From the NCBI GenBank assembly GCA_903873805.1, contig CAIQQB010000119.1, positions 1-57,757 on the forward strand: a stretch of DNA of 57,757 bases. Direction: 5' to 3'. Below the pieces are notes generated by a model. The model did not search any database. It worked only from the letters and a program-made list of their open reading frames with translations, and was not told the origin of the DNA. Both the position numbers and the translations under genes were made by a program. Positions 24,429-33,974 of the stretch are shown here, one piece after another; within the stretch, counting starts at the first letter, position 1; each line of letters starts with the position of its first letter. The stretch comes from an uncultured Opitutia bacterium (GTDB taxonomy: Bacteria > Verrucomicrobiota > Verrucomicrobiia > Opitutales > Opitutaceae).

Positions 24429-25070
24429 ATGAAATCGCTCCGACTCCTCGCGTTTGCCGCCCTCGTCGCCGCCGTCAGCCCCGCCTACGCCGGCTTCTAC
24501 TTCACGGCCACCGGTCTCTACAACAGCCCGCAGGATATCAAGGTCACCAGCGCGTCCGCCTTCAAGGGCTCGCTGAAGGACAGCACCGGCTTCGCCGGGG
24601 CCTTCGGCTACAAGTTGCCGCTGGTACCGCTGCGCGCTGAGGCGGAAATCCAATATTTAAAAAACGACCTCGGCGGCGGCAGTAGCACCCTGGGCAGCAC
24701 CACGGGCAGCGGCGACTCCAAGCAGTTCAGCGGTTTCCTCAACGGCTATGTTGATCTGCCCTCGTATTACGGGCTGTCCGCCTATGCCGGTGCCGGCCTC
24801 GGCGTGGCGCGGGTGAACCTCGACAATTTCAGCGTCTTCCAGGGCCTGACGAACGTCGCGCAGTTTTCCGGCCGCAAGGACGCCTTCGCCTGGCAGCTTC
24901 TGCTCGGCGTGCAATACCATCTGTTCGGCCAGGCCACGCTTCACGCCGGCTACCGGCTCGTCCAGCACGACAGCATCGCGCTGACCAACGCCGCCGCCGT
25001 CAACGCCCTCCAGCATGTGAAGTTCGGCGACAACAATATTTTCGAGCTCGGCGTCTCCATCGGGTTCTGA
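24429..25070 (+). CDS. Outer-membrane beta-barrel protein (OmpA/OmpW-like barrel)
   Basis: 213 residues from the Met at 24429. A clear signal peptide (SLRLLAFAALVAAVSPAYA) is followed by GFYFTATGLY and alternating strands such as GFAGAFGYKLPLVPLRAEAE, GLSAYAGAGLGVARV, AWQLLLGVQYHLFGQATLHAGYRL. It ends ELGVSIGF with the terminal Phe recognised by the BAM machinery. About eight strands fit the length, as in small outer-membrane antigens. There is no periplasmic OmpA domain. The ligand is unknown. Confidence 0.85.
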   Translation: MKSLRLLAFAALVAAVSPAYAGFYFTATGLYNSPQDIKVTSASAFKGSLKDSTGFAGAFGYKLPLVPLRAEAEIQYLKNDLGGGSSTLGSTTGSGDSKQFSGFLNGYVDLPSYYGLSAYAGAGLGVARVNLDNFSVFQGLTNVAQFSGRKDAFAWQLLLGVQYHLFGQATLHAGYRLVQHDSIALTNAAAVNALQHVKFGDNNIFELGVSIGF

Positions 25071-25088
25071 AGACGGTCGGGTTTGCAA

Positions 25089-25198
25089 TGTGGGCGGGGT
25101 GCCCTCACCCCGCTTTTCGCGTCGATTTGTAGGGCCTCACCTCGCGTGAGGCCTGCTGGGGTTTTCCTCGCCGCCTAGGCTCGACGCAAGGTCGAGCC
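25089..25198. repeat. Cluster of palindromic elements between convergent genes
   Basis: 25089-25113 is identical over 25 bases to one arm of the element at 14492-14552. Two further stem-loops follow: GGCCTCAC-N5-GTGAGGCC (25133-25153) and GGCTCGAC-N5-GTCGAGCC (25178-25198). The cluster fills the space between the converging beta-barrel and endonuclease-family genes, so the hairpins may also help end both transcripts. Confidence 0.8.
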
Positions 25199-25220
25199 CT
25201 ACCTTCCACAGCCACACCCT

Positions 25221-26132
25221 TCACTCCGTCCACAGCGTCACCACCAGCGGGCGGTGGTCGCTGGCTTGCAGCGTCTCCGGGGCGTCCTCAATCCGCGCCG
25301 TCACGACCTGCGGCCGCAGCCCGGGTGAAACCAGCACGTGATCGATGCGCGTGTAGCTGCCGTCCTTCTTGTAGAAATACGACCAGCCCTCGCCCCGGCT
25401 GTCGGTGGCCGGGAGCCATTCGGCAATCACCGTTTTGCCCCGCGCCAGCAGGGCCCGCACCGGCCGCTCATCCCGCGCCTCGTTGCAGTCGCCCACGATC
25501 AGAAACTTCGCCGACGCCGGATCGGGAAAGAGCTGCAGCACCCGGTCCCGCACCGCCTCGGCCTCGCCCGCCCGCTCGAGCGCCGCCTCCGGATCGTCCG
25601 GGCGCTCGGTCAGCTTGCTCTTGAGATGAACGACAAAAACCGTCCACTCCGACCCTCCCACCGCCAGGCGCACCTCGAGCAACCCGCGCTTCACCGTGGC
25701 CACCCCGCCCAGGTATTTGAAGGTCAGATTGGTGTGGCGCACCACCGACTTCAGCGGGACCCGCGCCAGCACGGCCACGTGCCGCACGTCATCCGCCGCC
25801 TCCAGCACCGCGGCATAGGGATAGTCGAGGCCGGCGCCCTTCAGGTCGCGCTGCAGTTCGGCCAGGTAGGGCGGGCCGCCCACTTCCTGCAGGGCGAGGA
25901 CGTCGGCGTTGAGCCGGCGGATCACCGCGCGCAAGGCGGCTTTCTCCGCCTCCGGCTTCGGGTAATCCTGGCGGTAGACGCCGTCCGCCACCCGGTTCGC
26001 GAGGGTGTAATTCTCCACATTGTAGGTCGCCACCGTCAGCGTCGCAGGAGCAGCAGCGAAGACCTTGGCCGCAAACAGGCCCAACAGACAAAATGAAACC
26101 GCGAACCGTACGACCGGATTTCCAAGCAGCAT
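25221..26132 (-). CDS. Secreted endonuclease/exonuclease/phosphatase-family protein
   Basis: 303 residues from the Met at 26132, starting with a signal (VRFAVSFCLLGLFAAKVFAA). The EEP fold motifs appear in order: TVATYNVENY, DVLALQEVGG, FVVHLKSK, IVGDCNEARD (Asp and Asn retained), TRIDHVLVSP and ASDHRPLVVTL. Secreted members act on extracellular nucleic acids or phosphoesters. The frame continues upstream to 26306, but that sequence is Arg-rich without signal character. Confidence 0.87.
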   Translation of the reverse strand: MLLGNPVVRFAVSFCLLGLFAAKVFAAAPATLTVATYNVENYTLANRVADGVYRQDYPKPEAEKAALRAVIRRLNADVLALQEVGGPPYLAELQRDLKGAGLDYPYAAVLEAADDVRHVAVLARVPLKSVVRHTNLTFKYLGGVATVKRGLLEVRLAVGGSEWTVFVVHLKSKLTERPDDPEAALERAGEAEAVRDRVLQLFPDPASAKFLIVGDCNEARDERPVRALLARGKTVIAEWLPATDSRGEGWSYFYKKDGSYTRIDHVLVSPGLRPQVVTARIEDAPETLQASDHRPLVVTLWTE

Positions 26133-26341
26133 CCTTGCGCAACGCTTTCTGGCTTCTGCCTGGCTCGCCCGCGGTGGAGCGCGACGACCTCGGCGCGCTT
26201 TCCGTCCCTCGTCCGCACCGATGCCAAACCCACCCCAACCTCGGCTCCACTGAAAAGCTCTTCCCGGCCATCCGGCTTCACCCTTCAACTTCGCCCTCCA
26301 GATCATTGTTGTGACTTTTGCGCCTGTTTGCGGTCAATACC

Positions 26342-27583
26342 TCAGCGCCCCGTCAGCGCCGCCTCGCGCTCGACCGGCGTGGGGTGCGAGTAGTGGAAGC
26401 CGCTGAACCAAGGGTGGGGGGTGAGGTTGCTCAGGTTCTTCTGCGCCAGCCGGTGGAGGGCGCCCACCATCGCGGCCGGGCCGCCCATCGCCTGCCGCGC
26501 AAAGGCGTCGGCTTCGTATTCATGTTTTCGTGACAGCAGGTTGAGCAGGGGCGTCAGCCAGAAACCCGCCACCCCGCCGAGCAGGCCGAAGAGCAGGAGG
26601 CTCGGCGCGAGCTGGCCCGGCGCGAAGCCAAACGCCGGGTTGAACCAGCTGCTGCGCACCAGGGCGGCCAACGCCCAGAAGCCGCCGAGCTGCAGCGCCG
26701 CCGCCAGCGCGAGCGAGCGCGGGATGTGGCCGCAGCGGTAGTGCCCGATCTCGTGGGCCAGCACGGCCTCCAGTTCCTCGGGCGTGAGCTGCGCGATCAG
26801 GGTGTCGAAGAGCACGATGCGCCGGAAGCGGCCGAAGCCGGTGAAGAACGCATTGGAGTGGCCGGAGCGCTTGCTGCCGTCCATCACCTCGATGGTCGAG
26901 GCGCGGAAACCGGTGCGCCCGGCCAGCGCCAGCAGCCGCGTGCGCAGCTCGCCCTCGGGCAGCGGGGTGAGCTTGTTGAACAGCGGCAGGATCAGCTTGG
27001 GGTAGAGTACCATCATCAGGAGTTGGAAGCCGAAGAGCAGCGCGAACCCCCAGAGCCACCAAGTTGCGCCGGCCCGCTGCACCACCGTCAGGAGCGCCCA
27101 GAGCAACGGGAACCCGAGCACAAGGGCCAGGGCCGTCCCCTTCAGCTTGTCGGCCAGCCACAGGCCGGGTGTGCTCTGGTTGAAGCCAAACCGCGCCTCC
27201 AGCCGGAACTGGCCCCACCAGTCGAACGGGAGCCCCGGCACGCTGAGCAGCAGCCCGGCCAGCAGGATGAAAAGGGCGTCGGGCCACAGCGCCTCCGGCC
27301 GGGCTGCCCAGCCCGCCGACTGGGCGTACAGCCAGGGCAGCACCCCGCTTGCGAGCGCCAGCACGAGCACCGCCGTGCCAAACAGCTCTTCCCACATCCC
27401 AAACAGGTTCTTCGCGAGGGTGTAGGCGACCGCTTTCCGGTAGGTGTCCGCATCCATGATCGCCGCCACGGCCGCGGGGGCCTGCCCGGCGTTGCGGCGC
27501 ACCTCGGCGCGGTTGAGCAGCGCCAGTCCGAGTTCGGCCAGCAGTTTCAGGAGGATCAGGGCGACCACCACGGTGAAAACCAT
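26342..27583 (-). CDS. M48-family membrane zinc peptidase (Ste24/HtpX-like)
   Basis: 413 residues from the Met at 27583. There are several membrane segments (VFTVVVALILLKLLAELGLALL, FGTAVLVLALASGVLPWLY, LFILLAGLLLSVPGL). The catalytic site is LAHEIGHYRCGH with His277, Glu278, His281, and ELEAV precedes it. The third-ligand region is SRKHEYEADAFARQAMG. The MDGSKRSGHSNAFFTGFG segment is typical of Ste24-type CAAX proteases. It probably degrades or processes membrane proteins. An upstream in-frame Met (27655) adds 24 residues without membrane character. Confidence 0.92.
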   Translation of the reverse strand: MVFTVVVALILLKLLAELGLALLNRAEVRRNAGQAPAAVAAIMDADTYRKAVAYTLAKNLFGMWEELFGTAVLVLALASGVLPWLYAQSAGWAARPEALWPDALFILLAGLLLSVPGLPFDWWGQFRLEARFGFNQSTPGLWLADKLKGTALALVLGFPLLWALLTVVQRAGATWWLWGFALLFGFQLLMMVLYPKLILPLFNKLTPLPEGELRTRLLALAGRTGFRASTIEVMDGSKRSGHSNAFFTGFGRFRRIVLFDTLIAQLTPEELEAVLAHEIGHYRCGHIPRSLALAAALQLGGFWALAALVRSSWFNPAFGFAPGQLAPSLLLFGLLGGVAGFWLTPLLNLLSRKHEYEADAFARQAMGGPAAMVGALHRLAQKNLSNLTPHPWFSGFHYSHPTPVEREAALTGR

Positions 27584-27699
27584 GCCCAAGGCTCCCGGGG
27601 AACCTCCCCGCGCGCCAGCCAATTTTGCAACCCGCTTGGGGCCGGGCCCCTGCAATGTTTGGTTGAAAACCGCTCCGGCCTCCGCATCGTGGGAGGGCT

Positions 27700-27948
27700 G
27701 TGGATGCCAAACCCAAAAAACCGCTCTCGTTCGAGGACGCCCTCGGCCAGCTGGAATCCGTTGTCGAGTCGATGGAGTCTGGCGACGTGCCGCTGGCGGA
27801 CCTGCTGGCGAAGTTCGAAGAGGGCACCGGGCTGCTGAAGATCTGCGAAGCCCGGCTCAAGGAGGCCGAGCTCAAGATTGAGCAGCTGAAGAAGGCCCGG
27901 GACGGCACCGTCACCTTCGTGCCGTTTGAGACCGGACCGGGCGCGTGA
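27700..27948 (+). CDS. xseB: Exodeoxyribonuclease VII small subunit
   Basis: 82 residues, the normal size, with LSFEDALGQLESVVESMESG, VPLADLLAKFEEGTGLLK and CEARLKEAELKIEQL. The protein forms helical complexes with XseA, which is not in this window. The start is a GTG at 27700, close behind GGGAGGG (27691-27697). dxs begins 26 bases downstream; the xseB-dxs neighbourhood is common in bacteria. Confidence 0.93.
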   Translation: MDAKPKKPLSFEDALGQLESVVESMESGDVPLADLLAKFEEGTGLLKICEARLKEAELKIEQLKKARDGTVTFVPFETGPGA

Positions 27949-27973
27949 ACCGGACACCCTGATCACCCTGTTG

Positions 27974-29902
27974 ATGCACACCGCCGCCAGCCCGCGCCTC
28001 CTTCCGACCATCCGCTCGCCCCGGGAGGTGAAGGCCCTTTCCGCCGAACAATTGCCGCAGCTGGCCCGGGAAATCCGTGAGGAGATCATCGCCGTCACCG
28101 CGAAAAACGGCGGCCATGTCGGCCCCAATCTCGGCGTCGTCGAACTCACCATCGCCCTCCACCGGGTGTTCTCCACGCCCGAGGACCAGCTGGTTTTCGA
28201 TGTCTCCCACCAGGGCTACGTCCACAAGCTGCTCACCGGCCGCGGCGGCGCGTTCTTCCAGGGGCTCCGCCAGACCGACGGGGCCAGCGGTTTCCTCTGC
28301 CGCGCGGAGAGCCCGCATGACAGCTTCGGCGCCGGGCATGCCGGCACCGCCCTGAGCGCCGCGCTCGGCATGGCGACCGCGCGCGACCTGCACGGCTCGG
28401 GCGAACATGTGGTCGCGGTCTGCGGCGACGCCGCCTTCACCTGCGGCATCACCCTCGAGGCGCTCAACAACGTGGTCTCCTCCACCAAGCGGCTCATCGT
28501 CATCCTCAACGACAACGAGTGGTCCATCGCCCGGAACGTCGGCGCCATCTCCCGGTACCTCAACCGCCTCAGCACCAGCCCGACCTACAACAAGGTCCAC
28601 CACGACCTGGAGCGGTTTTTCACCAGCCTGCCCGGCGGCCAGGAGATGAACCGGCTGTGGGTGAAATGGAAGCGCGAGACCAAGGACTTCTTTGTCGAGT
28701 CGAGCCTCTTTGAGAAATTCGGCCTGCGCTACCTCGGCCCGATCGACGGCCACAACCTCGACGAGCTCGTCAAGAATCTCGAATTTGCCAAGCACAGCGA
28801 CACCCCGATCATCCTCCACGTCCTGACCAAGAAGGGCCAGGGCTTCGACGCCGCCCTCGCCCACCCGGAAAAGTTCCACGGGCTCGGGGCGTTCGACCCC
28901 CTCACCGGCGAGAGCAAGAAGCCCGCGCCCGGCACCCCGCCCAACTACCAGGATGTCTTCGGCCAGGCCCTTGTCCGCTTCGCCAAGGCCCGTCCGGCGG
29001 TCGTCGGCATCACCGCCGCCATGCCGCCCGGCACGGGGCTCAACCACCTCGCCGCCGAGTGCCCCCGCCAGTTTTTCGACGTCGGCATCGCCGAGGAGCA
29101 CGCCGTGCTCTTCGCGGCCGGCCTCGCCACCAAGGGCGTCCGACCCGTGGTCGCGATCTACTCGACCTTTCTCCAGCGCGCCGTCGACCCGATTATCCAC
29201 GATGTCGCGCTGCAGAACCTGCCCGTGACGTTCTGCCTCGACCGCGCCGGTCTCTCCCCCAACGACGGCCCGACCCACCACGGCCTGTTCGACCTCGCCT
29301 TCCTGCGCAGTGTGCCCAACGCCACCGTCATGCAGCCGAAGGATGAGGACGAGCTCGTCGACATGCTGCACACCAGCCTCCACCTCGACGGCCCCAGCTT
29401 CCTCCGCTACCCGCGCGGCGCTGGCGCCGGCGTGCCGATCAAGGCGCAGCCCGCCCTGCTGCCGATCGGCCAGGCCGAGGTGCTGCGCGAGGGCTCGAAC
29501 ATCATGATCTGGGCGCTGGGCGGCATGGTGGCCGACGCCCTCCGCCTGGCCGACCGCCTCGCCGCCGAGGAGGGCCTCTCCGTCGGCGTCGTCAATGCCC
29601 GTTTCGTCAAGCCGCTCGATCGCGCCCTGCTGCTCAGCCACGCCGCCTGCATTCCCCTGCTCGTCACGCTCGAGGACCATGTGCTCGCCGGCGGCTTCGG
29701 CAGCGCCGTGCTCGAGGCGCTGCAGGACGCCGACTGCCCTGCGGCCGTCGAGCGCCTGGGCTGGCCGGACAAGTTTGTCGAGCATGGCAGCAGTGTCGCG
29801 GTTCTGCGCGCCGCCCATGGCCTGGGCCCCGACGAGCTCCACCGTCGGATCCTCGACCGCTGGCGCAACCGCCATCCGGCCCCCGTCGAGACCGGCGCCT
29901 GA
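27974..29902 (+). CDS. dxs: 1-deoxy-D-xylulose-5-phosphate synthase
   Basis: Condenses pyruvate and glyceraldehyde-3-phosphate, the first step of the MEP isoprenoid pathway. 642 residues with TPP-binding and active-site motifs: [139 protein letters not shown] and DRAGLSPNDGPTHHGLFD. The ATG at 27974 is the natural family start; the frame opens earlier, inside xseB. Confidence 0.96.
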   Translation: MHTAASPRLLPTIRSPREVKALSAEQLPQLAREIREEIIAVTAKNGGHVGPNLGVVELTIALHRVFSTPEDQLVFDVSHQGYVHKLLTGRGGAFFQGLRQTDGASGFLCRAESPHDSFGAGHAGTALSAALGMATARDLHGSGEHVVAVCGDAAFTCGITLEALNNVVSSTKRLIVILNDNEWSIARNVGAISRYLNRLSTSPTYNKVHHDLERFFTSLPGGQEMNRLWVKWKRETKDFFVESSLFEKFGLRYLGPIDGHNLDELVKNLEFAKHSDTPIILHVLTKKGQGFDAALAHPEKFHGLGAFDPLTGESKKPAPGTPPNYQDVFGQALVRFAKARPAVVGITAAMPPGTGLNHLAAECPRQFFDVGIAEEHAVLFAAGLATKGVRPVVAIYSTFLQRAVDPIIHDVALQNLPVTFCLDRAGLSPNDGPTHHGLFDLAFLRSVPNATVMQPKDEDELVDMLHTSLHLDGPSFLRYPRGAGAGVPIKAQPALLPIGQAEVLREGSNIMIWALGGMVADALRLADRLAAEEGLSVGVVNARFVKPLDRALLLSHAACIPLLVTLEDHVLAGGFGSAVLEALQDADCPAAVERLGWPDKFVEHGSSVAVLRAAHGLGPDELHRRILDRWRNRHPAPVETGA

Positions 29903-29985
29903 ACCCCGGACCAGATCCGCCGTCGGTCGCCCGCCCGCAAGGATTTTGCTTTGCCGGCCCACCCCGGCCCCCCTAACCGTTTCCC

Positions 29986-30858
29986 ATGATCTATCTCCTC
30001 GGTGGCTCCGGCTATGTCGGCCAGGCCTATCAGGCCCTGCTCCAGGGCAAGGGCATCCCCTGCAAAACCCTCCGGCGCGTGGAGCTGGATTACACCGACC
30101 CCGCCGTGCTCACCGCCGCGCTGCGCGCCGACCGGCCGGAGTTCCTGATCAACGCCGCCGGCTACACCGGCAAGCCCAACGTGGACGCCTGCGAGCTGCA
30201 CAAGGCCGAGTGCCTGTTTGGCAACGCCGTTCTGCCCGGCCGCATCGCCGAGGCCTGCGCCGCCGCCGGCGTGCCTTGGGGCCACGTCTCCTCGGGCTGC
30301 ATCTACTCCGGCACCCGCGCCGACGGCCGCGGCTTCACCGAGGAGGATCCGGCCAACTTCACCTTCCGCACCAACCACTGCTCCTTTTACAGCGGGACCA
30401 AGGCGCTCGGCGAGGAGGTGCTCGCCGGCCGGACCGACCTCTTCATCTGGCGCCTGCGGATCCCCTTCGACCACCGGGACAATCCGCGCAACTACCTCAC
30501 CAAGCTCATGCGCTACCCGCGGCTGCTCGCGGCCACCAACTCCATCTCGCAGCTCGACGAGTTCGTCGCCGCCACCTTCGCCTGCTGGGAAAAGCGGATC
30601 CCCTTTGGCACGTACAACGTCACCAATCCCGGTGCCATCACCACGCACGAGGTGGTCGCCCACATCGTGAAAAGCGGCGTCCGCCCGAAGGATTATGTCT
30701 TCTTCCGTGACGAGGATGAGTTCATGCGGGTCGCGGCCAAGACCCCGCGCTCCAACTGCGTGCTCGACTCCGGCAAGCTCGCCGCCGCCGGCATCCGTCT
30801 GACCGAGGTCCATGAGGCCGTCACCCGCGATCTGGCCCGCTGGCAGAAATCAGACTGA
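29986..30858 (+). CDS. RmlD-like NAD(P)-dependent sugar-nucleotide reductase
   Basis: 290 residues of the extended short-chain dehydrogenase type: [40 protein letters not shown] and a catalytic [10 protein letters not shown]. It resembles dTDP-4-dehydrorhamnose reductases, but [21 protein letters not shown] replaces the canonical AAYTAVDKAE, and the N-terminal loop is short. The exact substrate is therefore uncertain. It opens the polysaccharide cluster, 83 bases after dxs and 13 bases before rmlB. Confidence 0.82.
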   Translation: MIYLLGGSGYVGQAYQALLQGKGIPCKTLRRVELDYTDPAVLTAALRADRPEFLINAAGYTGKPNVDACELHKAECLFGNAVLPGRIAEACAAAGVPWGHVSSGCIYSGTRADGRGFTEEDPANFTFRTNHCSFYSGTKALGEEVLAGRTDLFIWRLRIPFDHRDNPRNYLTKLMRYPRLLAATNSISQLDEFVAATFACWEKRIPFGTYNVTNPGAITTHEVVAHIVKSGVRPKDYVFFRDEDEFMRVAAKTPRSNCVLDSGKLAAAGIRLTEVHEAVTRDLARWQKSD

Positions 30859-30871
30859 GCCCCCTTTCCCC

Positions 30872-31939
30872 ATGAACCTCCTCGTCACCGGCGGCTGCGG
30901 CTTCATCGGCAGCAACTTCATCCGCCAGCGTCTCGCGGAAAACGGCCCGCCCCTCGCCCGGCTCGTCAACCTCGACGCGCTCACCTACGCCGGCAACCCG
31001 GCCAACCTCGCCGACCTCGCCGGCGACCCGCGCTACGTTTTCGCCCACGGGGACATCGGCGACGCCGACCTCGTCTCCCGCCTGCTCGCCGAACACCGGA
31101 TCGACGCCGTCGTCAACTTCGCCGCCGAATCCCACGTCGACCGCTCCATTGATTCGCCCGAGCCGTTCATCCAGACCAACGTCGTCGGCACGCTCCGCCT
31201 GCTCAACTGCGCCCGCCTCCACTGGGCCGGGCTCGCGGAACCGAACAAAGGTGCCTTCCGCTTCCTGCACGTCTCAACCGACGAGGTCTATGGCACGCTG
31301 TCCGCCAGCGACCCGGCCTTCACCGAGGAGACCCCCTTCGCGCCGAATTCGCCCTATGCCGCCTCCAAGGCCGCCAGCGACCACCTCGTGCGCTCTTACC
31401 AGCACACGTTCCACCTGCCCACCCTCACGACCAACTGCTCGAACAACTACGGCCCCTATCATTTCCCCGAAAAGCTGATCCCGCTCATCATTCTCAATGC
31501 GCTCGAGGGCAAACCGCTGCCCGTCTATGGCGACGGGCAGCAGATCCGCGACTGGCTTTACGTCGAGGACCACGCCGCCGCCATCTGGTTGGTGCTGCAA
31601 CGGGGCCGCGTCGGCGAGACCTACAACATCGGTGGGCTCAACGAAAAACCCAATATTGAGATCGTCCAGACCATCTGCGCGCTCCTCGACCGGAAGGCCC
31701 CGCGCGCCGACGGCCGCCCGTACGCCGCCCAGATCACCCACGTCGCCGACCGCCCCGGCCACGACCGGCGCTACGCCATCGACTGCACCAAGCTCCAGCG
31801 CGAGCTCGGCTGGGCGCCGCGCGAGAGCTTCGCCACCGGCATCGCCAAAACCGTGGACTGGTACCTGACCCACCGCTCCTGGGCCGCCGACATCACGGCC
31901 ACGCGCTACGCGCGGGAGAGGCTCGGGACGAAGGCTTGA
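30872..31939 (+). CDS. rmlB: dTDP-glucose 4,6-dehydratase
   Basis: Converts dTDP-glucose to dTDP-4-keto-6-deoxyglucose. 355 residues with [66 protein letters not shown] (Tyr-x3-Lys), [36 protein letters not shown] and [13 protein letters not shown]. The ATG at 30872 lies 13 bases after the reductase stop. Its stop at 31939 directly abuts a heptamer-phased repeat. Confidence 0.95.
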   Translation: MNLLVTGGCGFIGSNFIRQRLAENGPPLARLVNLDALTYAGNPANLADLAGDPRYVFAHGDIGDADLVSRLLAEHRIDAVVNFAAESHVDRSIDSPEPFIQTNVVGTLRLLNCARLHWAGLAEPNKGAFRFLHVSTDEVYGTLSASDPAFTEETPFAPNSPYAASKAASDHLVRSYQHTFHLPTLTTNCSNNYGPYHFPEKLIPLIILNALEGKPLPVYGDGQQIRDWLYVEDHAAAIWLVLQRGRVGETYNIGGLNEKPNIEIVQTICALLDRKAPRADGRPYAAQITHVADRPGHDRRYAIDCTKLQRELGWAPRESFATGIAKTVDWYLTHRSWAADITATRYARERLGTKA

Positions 31940-31940
31940 A

Positions 31941-32061
31941 TTGCGGATTGCGGAATTTGGATTTCGGAATGCAATCCAGCTTCCGCACCCCACACCAATA
32001 AATCCCGGCCCTTCCGTGACTCCCAATCCGCATTCCGCCGTCCCCATTTCGCATTTGCGCA
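31941..32061. repeat. Two opposed arrays of degenerate 7-base repeats
   Basis: On the plus strand five consecutive heptamers run from 31941 to 31975 (TTGCGGA, TTGCGGA, ATTTGGA, TTTCGGA, ATGCAAT). On the minus strand about six heptamers of similar form occupy 32020-32061 (TGCGCAA, ATGCGAA, ATGGGGA, CGGCGGA, ATGCGGA, TTGGGAG). The arrays face each other across 44 bases and fill the rmlB-rmlA gap. The second array runs into the likely rmlA start. Confidence 0.7.
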
Positions 32062-32930
32062 AGGGCATCATCCTCGCCGGCGGCTCGGGCACCCGGCTGT
32101 ACCCGCTGACGATCGCGGTGAGCAAGCAGCTCATGCCGGTCTACGACAAGCCGATGATCTACTATCCGCTGTCGGTGCTGATGCTCGCCGGTATCCGTGA
32201 GATCCTGCTCATCTCCACCCCGCAGGACCTGCCCCTCTTCCAGCGCCTCCTCGGCGACGGCTCCCAGTTCGGCCTCACCCTCACCTACGCCGCCCAGCCC
32301 AGCCCGGACGGCCTCGCCCAGGCCTTTCTCATCGGCGCCGACTACGTCGGCGACGCCCCCTCCGCCCTTGTGCTCGGGGACAACCTGTTCTACGGCCATG
32401 ATCTGGTGAAGTCGCTCGCGACCGCCGCCGCCCGGACGGCTGGCGCCACCATCTTCGGCTACCATGTCGCCGACCCCGCCGCCTACGGGGTGGTCGAATT
32501 CGCCCCGGACGGCCGCGTGCGTTCGCTCGAGGAGAAGCCCGCGCATCCAAAATCCAACTACGCCGTGCCCGGCCTCTATTTCTACGACCGCGACGTCGTG
32601 GCCTTCGCCCGCCGCCTGCGGCCCTCCGCCCGCGGCGAGCTGGAGATCACCGACCTCAACCGCCTCTACCTCGAGGCCGGCCGGCTCCACGTCGAGCTCC
32701 TTGGTCGCGGCACGGCCTGGCTCGATACCGGCACCCACGACTCGCTCCTCGAGGCCGCCCAGTTTGTCAGCGTGATCGAAAACCGCCAGGGCCTGAAGAT
32801 CGCCTGCCTGGAGGAGATCGCCCTGTCCCAGGGCTGGATCGACCGCGCCCAGCTCGACGCCAACATCGCCCGCCTCGGCAAGTCCTCCTACGGCGCCTAC
32901 CTCCGCCGGCTGGCCGGCCCGCTCCGCTAG
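32055..32930 (+). CDS. rmlA: Glucose-1-phosphate thymidylyltransferase
   Basis: Makes dTDP-glucose from dTTP and glucose-1-phosphate. The conserved start [17 protein letters not shown] follows almost directly after a TTG at 32055, giving 291 residues; a GTG at 32016 or ATG at 31941 would translate repeat sequence. Motifs: [69 protein letters not shown] and [15 protein letters not shown]. rmlA normally feeds rmlB. Confidence 0.93.
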   Translation: MRKGIILAGGSGTRLYPLTIAVSKQLMPVYDKPMIYYPLSVLMLAGIREILLISTPQDLPLFQRLLGDGSQFGLTLTYAAQPSPDGLAQAFLIGADYVGDAPSALVLGDNLFYGHDLVKSLATAAARTAGATIFGYHVADPAAYGVVEFAPDGRVRSLEEKPAHPKSNYAVPGLYFYDRDVVAFARRLRPSARGELEITDLNRLYLEAGRLHVELLGRGTAWLDTGTHDSLLEAAQFVSVIENRQGLKIACLEEIALSQGWIDRAQLDANIARLGKSSYGAYLRRLAGPLR

Positions 32931-32956
32931 GCGGACCGGATGGTTCCGCCCGCCAC

Positions 32957-33919
32957 ATGCTGGTTTCCCTCGTCACCGCCGTCTACAACCGCCTCGACCG
33001 CACCCGGGAATTCTGGCGGAGCCTCGAGCAGCATCCCCCGCCGGAACCGTGGGAGATTGTCTGGGTGGACGACGGCAGCACCGACGGCACCCGGGACTGG
33101 CTGCGCGCGCTGCCGGCCCCGCGCCACCGCGTCCTCCTCCAGGACGGCAACCGGGGCTACGCCGCCGCCAACAACGCCGGCGCCCGCGCCGCGTCCGGAC
33201 GGATCCTCGGCCTGCTCAACAACGACCTGATCCTCACTCCCGGCTGGTTCGAACCGATGGCCGGAGTCCTGGACCGCCGGCCCGCCGCCGGCCTGGTCGG
33301 CAATGTCCAGCGCAACGCCACCACCGGCGCCGTCGACCACAGCGCCATCTACTACCAGGCCCGCGGCAAGCCCACGCACGACCGCACCCTGCCCGCCGCC
33401 CCCGCCGACGGCGCCCGCCCGGTCCTCGCCGCCACCGGCGCCTGCCTGCTCGTGACGCGGGCGTGTTTCGGACAGCTGGGCGGCTTCGATGAAATCTTCC
33501 GCAACGGCTGCGAGGACGTGGACCTTTGCCTGCGCGCGCGTGCCGCCGGGGCGCAAAACTACGTCGCCCTCACCAGCGTCATCCGCCACCACGTCAGCTC
33601 CTCCCCCGGCCGCTCGGTCCACAACGCCCGCAACACCTATCTTCTCCTGCACCGCTGGCGGGAGGAGATCCCCGCGCTGTCCGCCGCCTCCTGGGCCGAT
33701 CCCGCCCTGCGCGACCGGTGGGAGTCCAAGCTGACCGGCTGGGCCTGGCTGCGCGCCCGGCTGTCCCGGTCCCGGCTCCGCGCTCCCGGATCGGATTGTC
33801 CGCGCTGGCTGCGGGATGCCGTGGTCCGCCGGGTGGTCCGGGAGCTCGCGCGCGGGGAAAAAATCTTCGGTCCGGGGCCGGCCGACAAAAAGCTGGCGCC
33901 GCTTTTTGTCGCCGGGTAA
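32957..33919 (+). CDS. Family 2 glycosyltransferase (rhamnosyltransferase-like)
   Basis: 320 residues, cytoplasmic. GT-A fold marks: MLVSLVTAVYNRLDRT, WVDDGSTDGTRD (37-46), NRGYAAANNAGARAASG, LGLLNNDLILTPGW (metal-binding NND at 88-90), GACLLVTRACFGQLGGFDE and CEDVDLCLRARAAG. The pattern is that of GT2 enzymes building surface polysaccharides. It lies between rmlA and the ABC exporter permease. Confidence 0.9.
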   Translation: MLVSLVTAVYNRLDRTREFWRSLEQHPPPEPWEIVWVDDGSTDGTRDWLRALPAPRHRVLLQDGNRGYAAANNAGARAASGRILGLLNNDLILTPGWFEPMAGVLDRRPAAGLVGNVQRNATTGAVDHSAIYYQARGKPTHDRTLPAAPADGARPVLAATGACLLVTRACFGQLGGFDEIFRNGCEDVDLCLRARAAGAQNYVALTSVIRHHVSSSPGRSVHNARNTYLLLHRWREEIPALSAASWADPALRDRWESKLTGWAWLRARLSRSRLRAPGSDCPRWLRDAVVRRVVRELARGEKIFGPGPADKKLAPLFVAG

Positions 33920-33974
33920 ACTTCCCGTTAAATTTCGCGACCGTCCCGCCCCCAACCGCTTCCACCAGCCCTGC

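Noticed and set aside
23334..24653. N-terminal extension of the HemW frame to 839 codons
   Set aside because: The extra sequence is antisense to a lipoprotein and a beta-barrel gene. The radical SAM fold begins just after the Met at 23333.
27911..29962. A 683-codon minus-strand frame opposite dxs
   Set aside because: dxs on the plus strand has all active-site motifs; the opposite frame has none.
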